A stretch of 9,748 nucleotides of DNA, taken from NCBI GenBank assembly GCA_025350445.1, contig JANXXV010000428.1:1-9748 (forward strand), in the 5' to 3' direction. Below are positions 1-6,935 of this stretch, one piece after another; position 1 is the first letter of the stretch, and every line of letters begins with the position of its first letter. A model generated the notes under the pieces. It had not been told where the DNA came from. It was given only the letters and a program-made list of their open reading frames with translations, and did not search any database. The position numbers and the translations under genes are program-made. This DNA comes from Bryobacteraceae bacterium. GTDB lineage: Bacteria; Acidobacteriota; Terriglobia; Bryobacterales; Bryobacteraceae.

Positions 1-722
1 ACCAGATGCACGTGCGGCATCAATTTGACAGCATCTTTGCGTTGCTTTCCGATTACGGTGGTCTCACACTTGTAGTTCTTCTGTTCCAGTCCCTTGTAGC
101 CCTGCCAGCCGTCGGTGTGAACTGTGCTTCCCGGTTCAATCGAGTCCACGACGAAAGAGTGCAGGCTGTTGGCCGAAGCGTCCTGTATGGAACGCAGCCG
201 GATGCGGCCAATGCTTTTGTCCTCAATCTCAACGGCGACTACAATCAAGGACTTGTCACCTCGGCGACGGCCGGAGATGCCATCCTCTTCTCCGCCCACG
301 AAGGTTTCATCGACTTCCACGCGACCGTGCAGCCGGTCGCGTCCGGGCCGAACCATAGCGCGGCGCAATTTGTGCAACCAAGCCCAAGCCGTCCGATAAC
401 TACCCAGCCCTAAAATCCGTTGCAGTCCCAGAGCGCTCGTTCCGTTCTTCTGGTTGGTGATGTACCAGATCGCTTGAAACCAGAGCGTGAGGGGTGCATG
501 CGTGTCTTGGAAAATCGTACCCGCGATAACCGAACTCTGATAATCGCAAGCGGCACAATGCATGAGGATGAGCCGCTGCCGCCAGAACTTGCCGTGTCCG
601 CAGCGCGGGCAACGGAAACCGTCCGGCCAGCGGAGTTGCACCAGATAATCGCGGCAGGCTTCTTCGGTAGCGAAGCGGCACTCGAATTCCGCTAAGTTGC
701 GAGGGTAATCCTCGATGGCCAT
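1..722 (-). CDS. IS1595-family (ISXO2-like) transposase, 3' part beyond window edge
   Basis: The minus strand is open from an ATG at 722 to the left edge, giving 240 complete residues with no stop or frameshift. The N-terminus has the IS1595 layout: the short block RWPDGFRCPRCG (residues 31-42), then a zinc ribbon with C38, C41, C56 and C59. An ISXO2-like DDE nuclease fold follows, with VEVDETFVGG (first catalytic Asp D138) and VHTDGWQGY (second Asp D204). The third acidic residue and the C-terminus lie outside the window. A stop codon at 743-741 bounds the frame upstream, and the ATG at 722 is the only ATG, GTG or TTG before the conserved region. No clear Shine-Dalgarno is seen. Because the frame is intact, the element may still be active or recently inserted, but its terminal inverted repeats and target duplication cannot be established with one end missing. 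Family assignment is strong; the exact element name is not attempted. Confidence 0.9.
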   Translation of the reverse strand, partial: MAIEDYPRNLAEFECRFATEEACRDYLVQLRWPDGFRCPRCGHGKFWRQRLILMHCAACDYQSSVIAGTIFQDTHAPLTLWFQAIWYITNQKNGTSALGLQRILGLGSYRTAWAWLHKLRRAMVRPGRDRLHGRVEVDETFVGGEEDGISGRRRGDKSLIVVAVEIEDKSIGRIRLRSIQDASANSLHSFVVDSIEPGSTVHTDGWQGYKGLEQKNYKCETTVIGKQRKDAVKLMPHVHL

Positions 723-757
723 CCATGCTATATGTTGGGGTTACATGAGTCAAGTGC

Positions 758-787
758 ATAGCTAGACGTTGTATAGCTGAACGTTGA
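758..787. repeat. Two tandem copies of a 15-bp unit
   Basis: ATAGCTAGACGTTGT (758-772) is followed immediately by ATAGCTGAACGTTGA (773-787), matching at 12 of 15 positions. It lies 36 bases upstream of the transposase start. Tandem short units near an IS end can be transposase-binding sites, but that is inference and only two copies are present. Confidence 0.5.
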
Positions 788-824
788 CGAATGGCGGATA
801 CACGTTCGAAGCTGGTTTCATCAC

Positions 825-1109
825 TCAGGCATCGCTGTGCGCCCGTGCGGTTGAAACGTCCCCGGAAGGGAAGGTGGACAGCATGAGGGTGTATCGGAGC
901 TTCCGCGTACCGGATATGTACACGGCGCCAATGAAGTAGATCTTGACGATCGGAGGGTAGGTGCTGCATTGACCGATCGTCAGGTATGCACGGGCCGTTC
1001 GGAGGGATACTTGGGCGATCTCAATCTCGCTGCCGTCGGAGACTGACCGGTCGCATCGCAACGAGTACCGGGATAGCGAGGGGCTCGCTGTACTTCGATC
1101 CCCTCGCAC
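825..1109 (-). CDS. Possible small ORF of unknown function, perhaps a gene remnant
   Basis: A GTG-initiated 94-residue frame begins 10 bases after the receptor stop codon. I do not recognise it. The second half (for example the stretch IVKIYFIGAVYISGT) reads like a beta-rich protein segment and its codons favour G/C in third position, whereas the first 20 residues are low-complexity Ser/Arg. There is no evident ribosome binding site. It could be a fragment of a gene disrupted near the insertion sequence, or chance open frame in GC-rich DNA; the perfect inverted repeat at 944-982 lies inside it, which argues mildly against coding. Confidence 0.2.
   Translation of the reverse strand: MRGDRSTASPSLSRYSLRCDRSVSDGSEIEIAQVSLRTARAYLTIGQCSTYPPIVKIYFIGAVYISGTRKLRYTLMLSTFPSGDVSTARAHSDA
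944..982. repeat. Perfect 10-bp inverted repeat with 19-nt spacer
   Basis: TGACGATCGG (944-953) and CCGATCGTCA (973-982) are exact reverse complements separated by 19 bases. It lies roughly 140 bases beyond the receptor stop. No T-run follows on either strand, so it is not a canonical intrinsic terminator. It could fold as an RNA 3'-end stem that protects the receptor mRNA, or serve as a protein-binding site. Confidence 0.55.
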
Positions 1110-1119
1110 TCTCGCGCGA

Positions 1120-4100
1120 TCAGAAATCGAATCGCGCGCTCACCTGAACCCGCCGACCCGATCCCGCTCCCGTCACCAGGCCGAAGCTCGAACTCGAGAT
1201 GTTGGTACTCGGGCTGTTGAAGTTCGCATGGTTGAACGCGTTGTAGAGTTCGCAACGAAGCTGCGCCCGCAGACGATCCTCGTATAAATACACATTCTTC
1301 GCCGCGACAATGTTCCAGTTTACCGACGCGGGCCCGATGAGCACCGACCGAGCCGAGTTGCCGTAGTATCCGCGGCCAGCCGCAGGCACTACAAAGGCTG
1401 AGCGGTCGAACACCACGTTGTGGCTCTGGATGCGGTCACGCATGGAGCCGCTCAGATTGCCGTCGCCTATCCGATCCGGACGCCCCCCGAACTTATTCGT
1501 ATTGGTTGGATCGATGCTCGAGAAACTGGGCGACTTGAACGGGCCGCTCTGCATCAGAGTGGTGCCCGCAACCTGCCAGCCAGATACGATCTTGTCGAAC
1601 AATCCGGAGGCATTGCCCAAGAGCGCTTTTCCGCGACCCACAGGGAGTTCATAGGTGTAGAAGAAGATCAGCGTGTGGCGGCGAATGGCCCCATCGTCGC
1701 CTCGTTCCAACTGCCGGCTATATTGATTCTGCGCCGGTGAATTCAGGTATCCGTTCAGCCCCACTTCGTCCAGCGCCTTGGCCCACGTGTAGTTGGCGTT
1801 GAACGTCAAGCCTCGTGCCAGCCGGCGGTCGGCTTTGATGGTGAGTCCATGGTAAATCGACGATGAACCCGTCTGGTTATAGGTCACCGAGTTGAAGAGC
1901 GGATAGGCAAGTCTGGATGGACTGAACGCCGTGGTGCTGGGTCGAAGCAAGTTCAAATTATCGGCGAACGGCAGATTCTTTGCCTTGGTGCCGACGTAGG
2001 CGACGTCCACCGCGGTCTTGCCTATCTGGCGGCCTACAGAGACGTTCCATTGCTGCGTACGCTCGTGCGGGAAATCAGGATCGGTGGCGCTAATGCTCTG
2101 TACTCCCGCGAACCCTTGGACGGCCGACTGAAACGGATTCGGGAAACTGATGCTCGGCTGGTTGTTTACGATGTACCAGCTTTGGTTGGATCTCCAGGGT
2201 CCGCCGGTGGCGCTCAAGCCCAACTGGCCAGGCCACATCGAGGTGAAGATTCCGTACCCCATGCGGACGACGGTTTTGTCGTCTCCAAAAGGACGATACG
2301 CCACGCCGATCCGAGGACTCCAATTGTTTGCGTCCGTCCGGGTCACGCCACTTGTTGGCAGACCGGCGGCACTCGCGGTGATAATCGGCAGAGCCGCCGC
2401 AACCGCGGGCACCAAGTCCGCTGGAATGCTGGAACCGGCCGTTACGACGCTTCCCGTCTTGATATCGAAGGAGGCCAGGCGATTGAACTTCTCCGACCAC
2501 GGAGTTTGGTATTCATAACGGATTCCGTAAGTCAGAGTCAGGCGGGGGCTCACTTTGAATTCATCCTGGACATAGTAGCCTTGCTGCGTGCTTCGAATAT
2601 AGGCGTTCGGCCGCGCGATGGCGAGACTGACGTTCGACGGCAGACCAAGCAGGAAATTCGCATAAGCGAAGCCGCTCAATTGATCGTCGAAGCTGAATGC
2701 GCCGGTAATGTTCTGGGGCTTGTTCTGGTCGTTCACCTGATAGCGCCGCACGTCGAAACCGGCCTTGAAGTTGTGGCGGCCTCTGTTCCAGGAAACGTTG
2801 TCGGTCAACTGATAGGTATTCTGAGTTTGCGAGCTGTATCCGGTGGAGCCGGTGCCTTGAAATCCGTTATCGCCGCCGATTTCGAAATACGGCATCCCGG
2901 CGAGGGAAGGATCGTTGCTCGGATTGCGGATCCCTTGCAGTCCGAGTTTGGCGACAACGTCGGGCAGCGGGTTGACACCCCAGTAATCAAAACTGGTGCT
3001 GCTGTAGCCGAGTTTCAATTCATTGACGAGCCCCGGATTGAGGATATGAGTGTCGGAGACGATAAAGCTGCGGCCGGGATCATTGTCGCGGGTGCCGGCG
3101 TATCCGCCAAGGAGTGGGCCAGGGTTCGCATCCTGGTTGTGAACGGTGAGTCCGACACGCGCGAAGAAGTAGTTCCGGTCTGAGATTTTGTGGTCAATAC
3201 GAGTGGAAACGTTGTCGGCATTGAATTGTGCGCCGGGATCTGTGAAATAGTTGTTCACCAGCCCAAGATCGCCCTGTCCGCGAAGGTTCGGAGACGGATA
3301 CACCAGCGACTGCAATGAAGCGGATACCGGACTGATGCGGCTGGTGGAAATCTTATTGCCGGCGAACGGCTTCCCGTTTAGCGGATCCAGGATGGTGATG
3401 GAACCCGCCAGTGACGAAAAATCGCCTGTGCGGAAGTCCGCGGTTGGAACCGAAATCTGTGAGCGGGCTCCGGTGCGATAACGCGCGCCGCCGTATGTGA
3501 AGAAGTAGAACGTGCGGTTCTTGCCGTTGTAGAGATGCGGGATGTAGACCGGGCCGCCGTTCATCGCCGTGAATTGGTTGTAGTTCTCAAACGAGGGTGA
3601 CGTGGTGTCCTGCCAGGCGCGGGCGCCAGTTGCCGAATTGTAGTTACCCCAGAACAGACCGCCGTGAAACGCATTTTCGCCGGACTTGCTGACAGCGGCG
3701 AACTGCGCCACCTGCGGGTACTCCGCGGAATTGTTCGTTGTCATCACCTTCAATTCCTGGAAAACTTCGATGTCGCCGGAAAATCCGTTCGGAGTCTGGC
3801 GGCTGCTGACGATGTCATTGACGGAGAGTCCGTCGGCTGTGTAGTTGTTGGCGGTGTCGCGAGCGCCGTTCACCTCCACGCCGCTCGACGATTGCACTCC
3901 GGCGGCCACCTTGGCGACGTTGATCCATGCGCGTCCGTAGATGCTCATGGGAAGTTCGGCGAAGTCGCGCGCCGTCGAGACAACGGAGAGCGTGGCGGAT
4001 TCGGTATTGATGTGGGCGGCGCTTACGCCTTCCACGGTGATGGTGGTGCTGACGTCCCCAACTTCCAGGACCGCGTTGACCCGGCGAAGCTGGCTCTGTT

Positions 4101-4398
4101 CGACCGACACGCCGCGCGTAACGTAAGACTTGAAGCCGATGGCTTCCACGTTGACGCGATACCGGCCGTTGAGGATGCCGGAGAAGCGATAGTCGCCTGC
4201 TGCGTCGGTCATCTGTGTGCGTTCATCGTTGGACCCCTCGTTCACAAGCACTACCTTCGCGCCGGGAATAATGGAGCCTCCGGAATCGTGAACGGTTCCG
4301 AGGACACTGCTTTGACTGGATTGTGCCTGCATCAGAGACGGCGAAAGTGCCATCCCTCCCGCAAGCAGGAGCGCTAACCTGCAAAATCGATTTCTCAC
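1120..4398 (-). CDS. TonB-dependent receptor, Oar-like, with N-terminal carboxypeptidase-regulatory-like domain
   Basis: Outer-membrane transporter expected to import a ligand, here probably a carbohydrate, using TonB energy. From the GTG start it has 1,092 residues, normal for acidobacterial Oar-like receptors. Order: a signal peptide (basic n-region, then a Leu/Ala core LALLLAGGMAL, cleavage probably after MQA); a carboxypeptidase-regulatory-like beta-sandwich (about residues 31-120, GTVHDSGGSIIPGA onward); a plug region (about 130-240, including VNGARDTANNYTADGLSVND); then a long beta-barrel rich in Asn, Tyr and aromatic turns. It ends in ARFDF, with the C-terminal Phe typical of outer-membrane proteins. 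No TonB box is obvious. Start choice: the frame also allows TTG at 4416, preceded by AAGGGGG, but GTG at 4398 has AAAGGA at a 9-base spacing and gives the more usual short signal-peptide n-region. The gene has its own promoter and palindromic site rather than depending on the operon upstream. Ligand is unknown. Confidence 0.95.
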   Translation of the reverse strand: MRNRFCRLALLLAGGMALSPSLMQAQSSQSSVLGTVHDSGGSIIPGAKVVLVNEGSNDERTQMTDAAGDYRFSGILNGRYRVNVEAIGFKSYVTRGVSVEQSQLRRVNAVLEVGDVSTTITVEGVSAAHINTESATLSVVSTARDFAELPMSIYGRAWINVAKVAAGVQSSSGVEVNGARDTANNYTADGLSVNDIVSSRQTPNGFSGDIEVFQELKVMTTNNSAEYPQVAQFAAVSKSGENAFHGGLFWGNYNSATGARAWQDTTSPSFENYNQFTAMNGGPVYIPHLYNGKNRTFYFFTYGGARYRTGARSQISVPTADFRTGDFSSLAGSITILDPLNGKPFAGNKISTSRISPVSASLQSLVYPSPNLRGQGDLGLVNNYFTDPGAQFNADNVSTRIDHKISDRNYFFARVGLTVHNQDANPGPLLGGYAGTRDNDPGRSFIVSDTHILNPGLVNELKLGYSSTSFDYWGVNPLPDVVAKLGLQGIRNPSNDPSLAGMPYFEIGGDNGFQGTGSTGYSSQTQNTYQLTDNVSWNRGRHNFKAGFDVRRYQVNDQNKPQNITGAFSFDDQLSGFAYANFLLGLPSNVSLAIARPNAYIRSTQQGYYVQDEFKVSPRLTLTYGIRYEYQTPWSEKFNRLASFDIKTGSVVTAGSSIPADLVPAVAAALPIITASAAGLPTSGVTRTDANNWSPRIGVAYRPFGDDKTVVRMGYGIFTSMWPGQLGLSATGGPWRSNQSWYIVNNQPSISFPNPFQSAVQGFAGVQSISATDPDFPHERTQQWNVSVGRQIGKTAVDVAYVGTKAKNLPFADNLNLLRPSTTAFSPSRLAYPLFNSVTYNQTGSSSIYHGLTIKADRRLARGLTFNANYTWAKALDEVGLNGYLNSPAQNQYSRQLERGDDGAIRRHTLIFFYTYELPVGRGKALLGNASGLFDKIVSGWQVAGTTLMQSGPFKSPSFSSIDPTNTNKFGGRPDRIGDGNLSGSMRDRIQSHNVVFDRSAFVVPAAGRGYYGNSARSVLIGPASVNWNIVAAKNVYLYEDRLRAQLRCELYNAFNHANFNSPSTNISSSSFGLVTGAGSGRRVQVSARFDF

Positions 4399-4438
4399 GT
4401 GCGTTGTTCCTTTCAAGTGCTTCCCCCTTGGCTGGATT

Positions 4439-4462
4439 CCCGGCGGTGATCAGACCGCCTGG
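4439..4462 (-). promoter_or_regulatory. Stem-loop in the 5'-UTR of the receptor gene
   Basis: GGCGGT (4442-4447) and ACCGCC (4454-4459) form a perfect 6-bp stem around a six-base loop. Beyond one mismatch, two more G-C pairs (4461/4440 and 4462/4439) extend it. It lies in the predicted leader about 40 bases before the GTG start. It could stabilise the mRNA or be a second protein-binding site. No T-run follows, so it is not a terminator. Confidence 0.5.
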
Positions 4463-4469
4463 CATTTAT

Positions 4470-4484
4470 TTTGTTACTAACAAA
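4470..4484. promoter_or_regulatory. Perfect 15-bp palindrome, probable operator at the receptor transcription start
   Basis: TTTGTTACTAACAAA is two exact 7-bp arms around one central base. It starts two bases downstream of the -10 hexamer and covers the predicted transcription start, a classical position for a repressor. AT-rich TTTGTT/AACAAA arms recall sites of ROK-family sugar regulators such as XylR, but this resemblance is weak and no regulator gene lies in the window. Confidence 0.6.
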
Positions 4485-4485
4485 T

Positions 4486-4514
4486 CTTATAAGCTAAGCG
4501 AACGCCCTTGTCAA
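4486..4514 (-). promoter_or_regulatory. Near-consensus sigma70 promoter for the receptor gene
   Basis: On the minus strand a perfect -35 TTGACA (4514-4509) is separated by exactly 17 bases from the -10 TATAAG (4491-4486, 5 of 6 matches). Predicted start is near 4479, giving a leader of about 80 bases. It lies between the oxidoreductase stop codon and the receptor, so the receptor can be expressed independently of the upstream three-gene operon. Such a strong core beside a palindrome suggests a promoter held off by a repressor. Confidence 0.75.
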
Positions 4515-4547
4515 GCAAAAAACGCCGGACGGTTACTTAGGGCGCGG

Positions 4548-5852
4548 TCAGGGCGTGGCTAGCCACGTATAGGGCGACCGATTGGCGCGTCCCATCAGTG
4601 CATTGGCCTCGGAATCGCCAACCCACCGGCTTTGCCCGGCATCCCATGCGAGTTTGCGTCCCACGCGATAGCTAATATTTGCAAAGTGACAAAGATCGGC
4701 AGAGGTTGCACCGATCTCGATGTCCGCGCGAAGCCGCGTATGGTCACGGCTCTTTACTGCTTCGAGAAAATTGAGCACGTGTGGCGCGGTTTCAGACGTC
4801 TGCGGGGCGCGCCCTTCCTTAGTCAACTTATGGTCGTCTCCCTGGTACACGCGATAGGCTACGTCATCCAGTTCCAGAAAACCGTCGCTGCCGTAGAAAA
4901 TGTTGCCGATGCAGTTGCCACGCGGCGAGCCGATGTTGCCCACACGTTCGGACGGTAGCCCGCGGACTTCAAATTGGATCTGCTTGTCTCCGAAGTCGAG
5001 TGTGGTGGAAACGGTGTTCGGCGTCTCCTGGTCATCCTGATAGACCAACTTTCCGCCAGTCGCCACTACGCTGCGGAGCGCGCTGTGATTGTCCGGCAAT
5101 CCTAATCCCCATCGCGCGACATCCATCTGATGAACGCCCTGGTTTCCTAGATCGCCGTTGCCGGTATCCCAAAACCAGTGCCAGTTGTACTTGAACCGCA
5201 GCTCATTGAACGGCCTAAGCGGAGCGGGTCCAAGGAACGCGTCCCAATCGACACCCTTCGGAACGGGAGAATCGGCCTTTTGTCGAATCGACTTCCGCCG
5301 CTTGTAGCAGAGCCCTTTGGCGGCATAGACCTTTCCGATCACGCCGGACTTCAACAGGTCCACCACTTCCATTTTGTGTGGCATGCTGCGGCTCTGCGAT
5401 CCCACCTGCAACATACGGGCGTGCTTGCGCGCAGCCTCAATCATGATGCGGCTTTCGACAGGATCGTGGCTGGCAGGCTTTTCGCAATACACGTCCTTAC
5501 CGGCGCGCATTGCCCAGACGGCGCCCAGCGCATGCCAGTGATTCGGCGTGGCCATGGAAACCGCGTCAATCTGTTTCAGGTCGAAGATCTGCCGCATATC
5601 GCCAAATTGTCGGGCAGGCCGTTTTCCTGCACCCACAATCCGGCTTTGCGCTTTTTCGATGGCCACCGGGTCCACATCGCAGATCGCGGCGATCTCCACA
5701 CCGTCCTGGGCGAGGTATTCCGTGAGGTGATCGTTGCCTCTGCCACCCAAGCCGATTAGCGCGACGCCCACACGGTCGTTTGCGCCCGGAATGCTCTGGG
5801 CGCCGATGGATAGAGAAGCCGCCATAGAGGGAATAAAATCACGTCGTCGCAT
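4548..5852 (-). CDS. Gfo/Idh/MocA family oxidoreductase with Tat-type signal
   Basis: NAD(P)-dependent dehydrogenase of the Gfo/Idh/MocA superfamily (434 residues), which oxidise or reduce sugars, inositols or their derivatives. The protein opens with MRRRDF, a twin-arginine motif, followed by a short Ala/Ser/Ile-rich stretch (residues 7-24), so a periplasmic location is likely, as known for Zymomonas glucose-fructose oxidoreductase. The Rossmann glycine motif GLGGRG is at 34-39, the acidic residue after strand beta-2 at D59 (ICDVD), TPNHWH at 102-107 and the family EKP motif at 124-126. In the C-terminal domain GNQGVHQMD (236-244) carries the candidate catalytic H241 and D244. ATG at 5852 is preceded by AAAAGGA three bases upstream. 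It is the last gene of the operon, 9 bases after the aldolase stop. The sugar substrate is not readable; a role making 3-keto sugars in the periplasm is one possibility. Confidence 0.93.
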   Translation of the reverse strand: MRRRDFIPSMAASLSIGAQSIPGANDRVGVALIGLGGRGNDHLTEYLAQDGVEIAAICDVDPVAIEKAQSRIVGAGKRPARQFGDMRQIFDLKQIDAVSMATPNHWHALGAVWAMRAGKDVYCEKPASHDPVESRIMIEAARKHARMLQVGSQSRSMPHKMEVVDLLKSGVIGKVYAAKGLCYKRRKSIRQKADSPVPKGVDWDAFLGPAPLRPFNELRFKYNWHWFWDTGNGDLGNQGVHQMDVARWGLGLPDNHSALRSVVATGGKLVYQDDQETPNTVSTTLDFGDKQIQFEVRGLPSERVGNIGSPRGNCIGNIFYGSDGFLELDDVAYRVYQGDDHKLTKEGRAPQTSETAPHVLNFLEAVKSRDHTRLRADIEIGATSADLCHFANISYRVGRKLAWDAGQSRWVGDSEANALMGRANRSPYTWLATP

Positions 5853-5861
5853 TGGTCCTTT

Positions 5862-6932
5862 TCACACTCTGATTTCGAATTGGTTCAGCCTACTGGGCGG
5901 GATCGAGAGGTCTCCCAGCCATCGATCCAGATTCTCACGAACGAAGTTGTCATCGTTCAAATTAGGATAGATCCGGTAGATGCGATTAATCTCCTCGGAC
6001 TGGTCGGGTGAGAGATCCTCATTCGGATCCAAGCAAGTCCGGCCCGACATCAGGCCCTGTCTCCGCAGAACCTCGTGAAGCCCGGCAATGCAACCTCTGA
6101 ACTGGTTACTGCTGTCGAAGAGCGCCGCATTTGCATTGGTTACTTGCTGGGCGAGTGTAAGAAGTTCCGCCAGTACCGCGCTACCCCGCCGCATCACTGC
6201 GTGTACCTGATCGAAGATTTCCCGCGCACGCCGCGTCCATACCGACCAGTGCCCCAACAGTCCGCCTGCAAACCGCAACCGCACGCCCTCGATCTCCGTT
6301 TCGGTGAGCAGGTCAAGCAGAATGTGATCGTCATTGCCGGTGTAGAGCGCGATCTCGCGGGCGCGGCCCGATTCTGCAACAGCACGTAGAACGTCCAGCG
6401 ACTGATAGCGTTGGAAGGGCGCAATCTTAATCGCGACGACCGATTCTAGTAGTGCGACTTCGCGCCGGAACTCCAACGGCAGAGCGCGTCCCCCCACGGC
6501 AGGTTGCAGGTAAAATGCGAAAACCGGTATGATCTCACCGATGGTCCGCATGTGATCCACTAACTGCGGCACTGTGGCTTCAGACAAAGCAGCTAGACTC
6601 ACCAGAGCGCAGTCGAATCCGAGCGAGCGCGCCAGCGCGGCTTCGCGCGTTGCCTGAGCCGTGGTTCCGCACACGCCGGCGATCTTCACTAGCGGTGTTG
6701 CTTTCAGTTCTTCCATAGCCAGTTCGAGCACTGGACGAAACAATCCGATCTTCGGATCACGGATCGCGAATTGTGTTGTATGAACACCGATTGCAATGCC
6801 GCCGGCGCCAGCTTCAACGCAGTAGCGGGTGATGGCACGTTGCCGCCGTTCGTCCAACTTGCGGTGCGGAGTCAGCGCAAGCGGGTGCGCCGGGATCATC
6901 AGCCCATCCTGAAGTGCGTTGCGCCACGCCAT
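5862..6932 (-). CDS. DapA/NAL-superfamily class I aldolase (dihydrodipicolinate synthase family), not a true DHDPS
   Basis: TIM-barrel lyase of the dihydrodipicolinate synthase/N-acetylneuraminate lyase superfamily (356 residues, versus about 290-300 for typical members), expected to cleave or condense a 2-oxo acid through a lysine Schiff base in the cytoplasm. The Schiff-base lysine is K169 (VVAIKIAPF) and the proton-relay tyrosine is Y141 (FYLQP). Two signatures of real DHDPS are missing: the GTTGE loop is replaced by GVHTTQ (49-54), and the carboxylate-binding Arg of the YNVPSRTG segment is Val146 in YLQPAVGG. The extra length is a C-terminal part (about 290-356) with acidic, Tyr/Asn-rich sequence. 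ATG at 6932 follows the epimerase stop by 3 bases, with GGGGAGG inside the end of the previous gene, so translation is probably coupled. Lysine synthesis is unlikely; a sugar-acid or keto-sugar-acid lyase fits the locus better. Confidence 0.88.
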   Translation of the reverse strand: MAWRNALQDGLMIPAHPLALTPHRKLDERRQRAITRYCVEAGAGGIAIGVHTTQFAIRDPKIGLFRPVLELAMEELKATPLVKIAGVCGTTAQATREAALARSLGFDCALVSLAALSEATVPQLVDHMRTIGEIIPVFAFYLQPAVGGRALPLEFRREVALLESVVAIKIAPFQRYQSLDVLRAVAESGRAREIALYTGNDDHILLDLLTETEIEGVRLRFAGGLLGHWSVWTRRAREIFDQVHAVMRRGSAVLAELLTLAQQVTNANAALFDSSNQFRGCIAGLHEVLRRQGLMSGRTCLDPNEDLSPDQSEEINRIYRIYPNLNDDNFVRENLDRWLGDLSIPPSRLNQFEIRV

Positions 6933-6935
6933 CCT

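Larger units (their letters stand above)
723..1119. other. Gene-poor interval between the IS transposase and the receptor gene
   Basis: About 400 bases without a confident gene. It lies upstream of the transposase and downstream of the receptor stop codon, so it should hold the IS outer end and the receptor's 3' region. Seen directly are a 15-bp imperfect tandem duplication (758-787), a perfect 10-bp inverted repeat (944-982) and an open frame on the minus strand (825-1109). The IS boundary cannot be placed without a second copy. Confidence 0.6.

Noticed and set aside
730..753. TTGACT-17-TAGCAT promoter-like pair before the transposase
   Set aside because: The -10 would end two bases before the ATG, placing transcription start inside the coding region, so it does not fit the chosen start.
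400..969. 189-codon minus-strand frame overlapping the transposase
   Set aside because: It is out of frame with the transposase, whose zinc ribbon and catalytic motifs show the true frame; the translation is His/Arg-rich and featureless.
2050..3183. 377-codon open frame on the plus strand opposite the receptor
   Set aside because: It lies entirely antisense within a well-supported receptor gene, its translation shows no recognisable motif, and long antisense frames are expected opposite GC-rich genes.
3664..4377. 237-codon plus-strand frame opposite the receptor N-terminus
   Set aside because: The composition is His/Val/Gly-rich shadow sequence, and the opposite strand encodes the clear signal peptide, regulatory-like domain and plug.
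4517..4544. Possible intrinsic terminator after the oxidoreductase gene
   Set aside because: A T6 run follows on the minus strand, but the only stem I can form is 4 bp with a 14-base loop, too weak to call.
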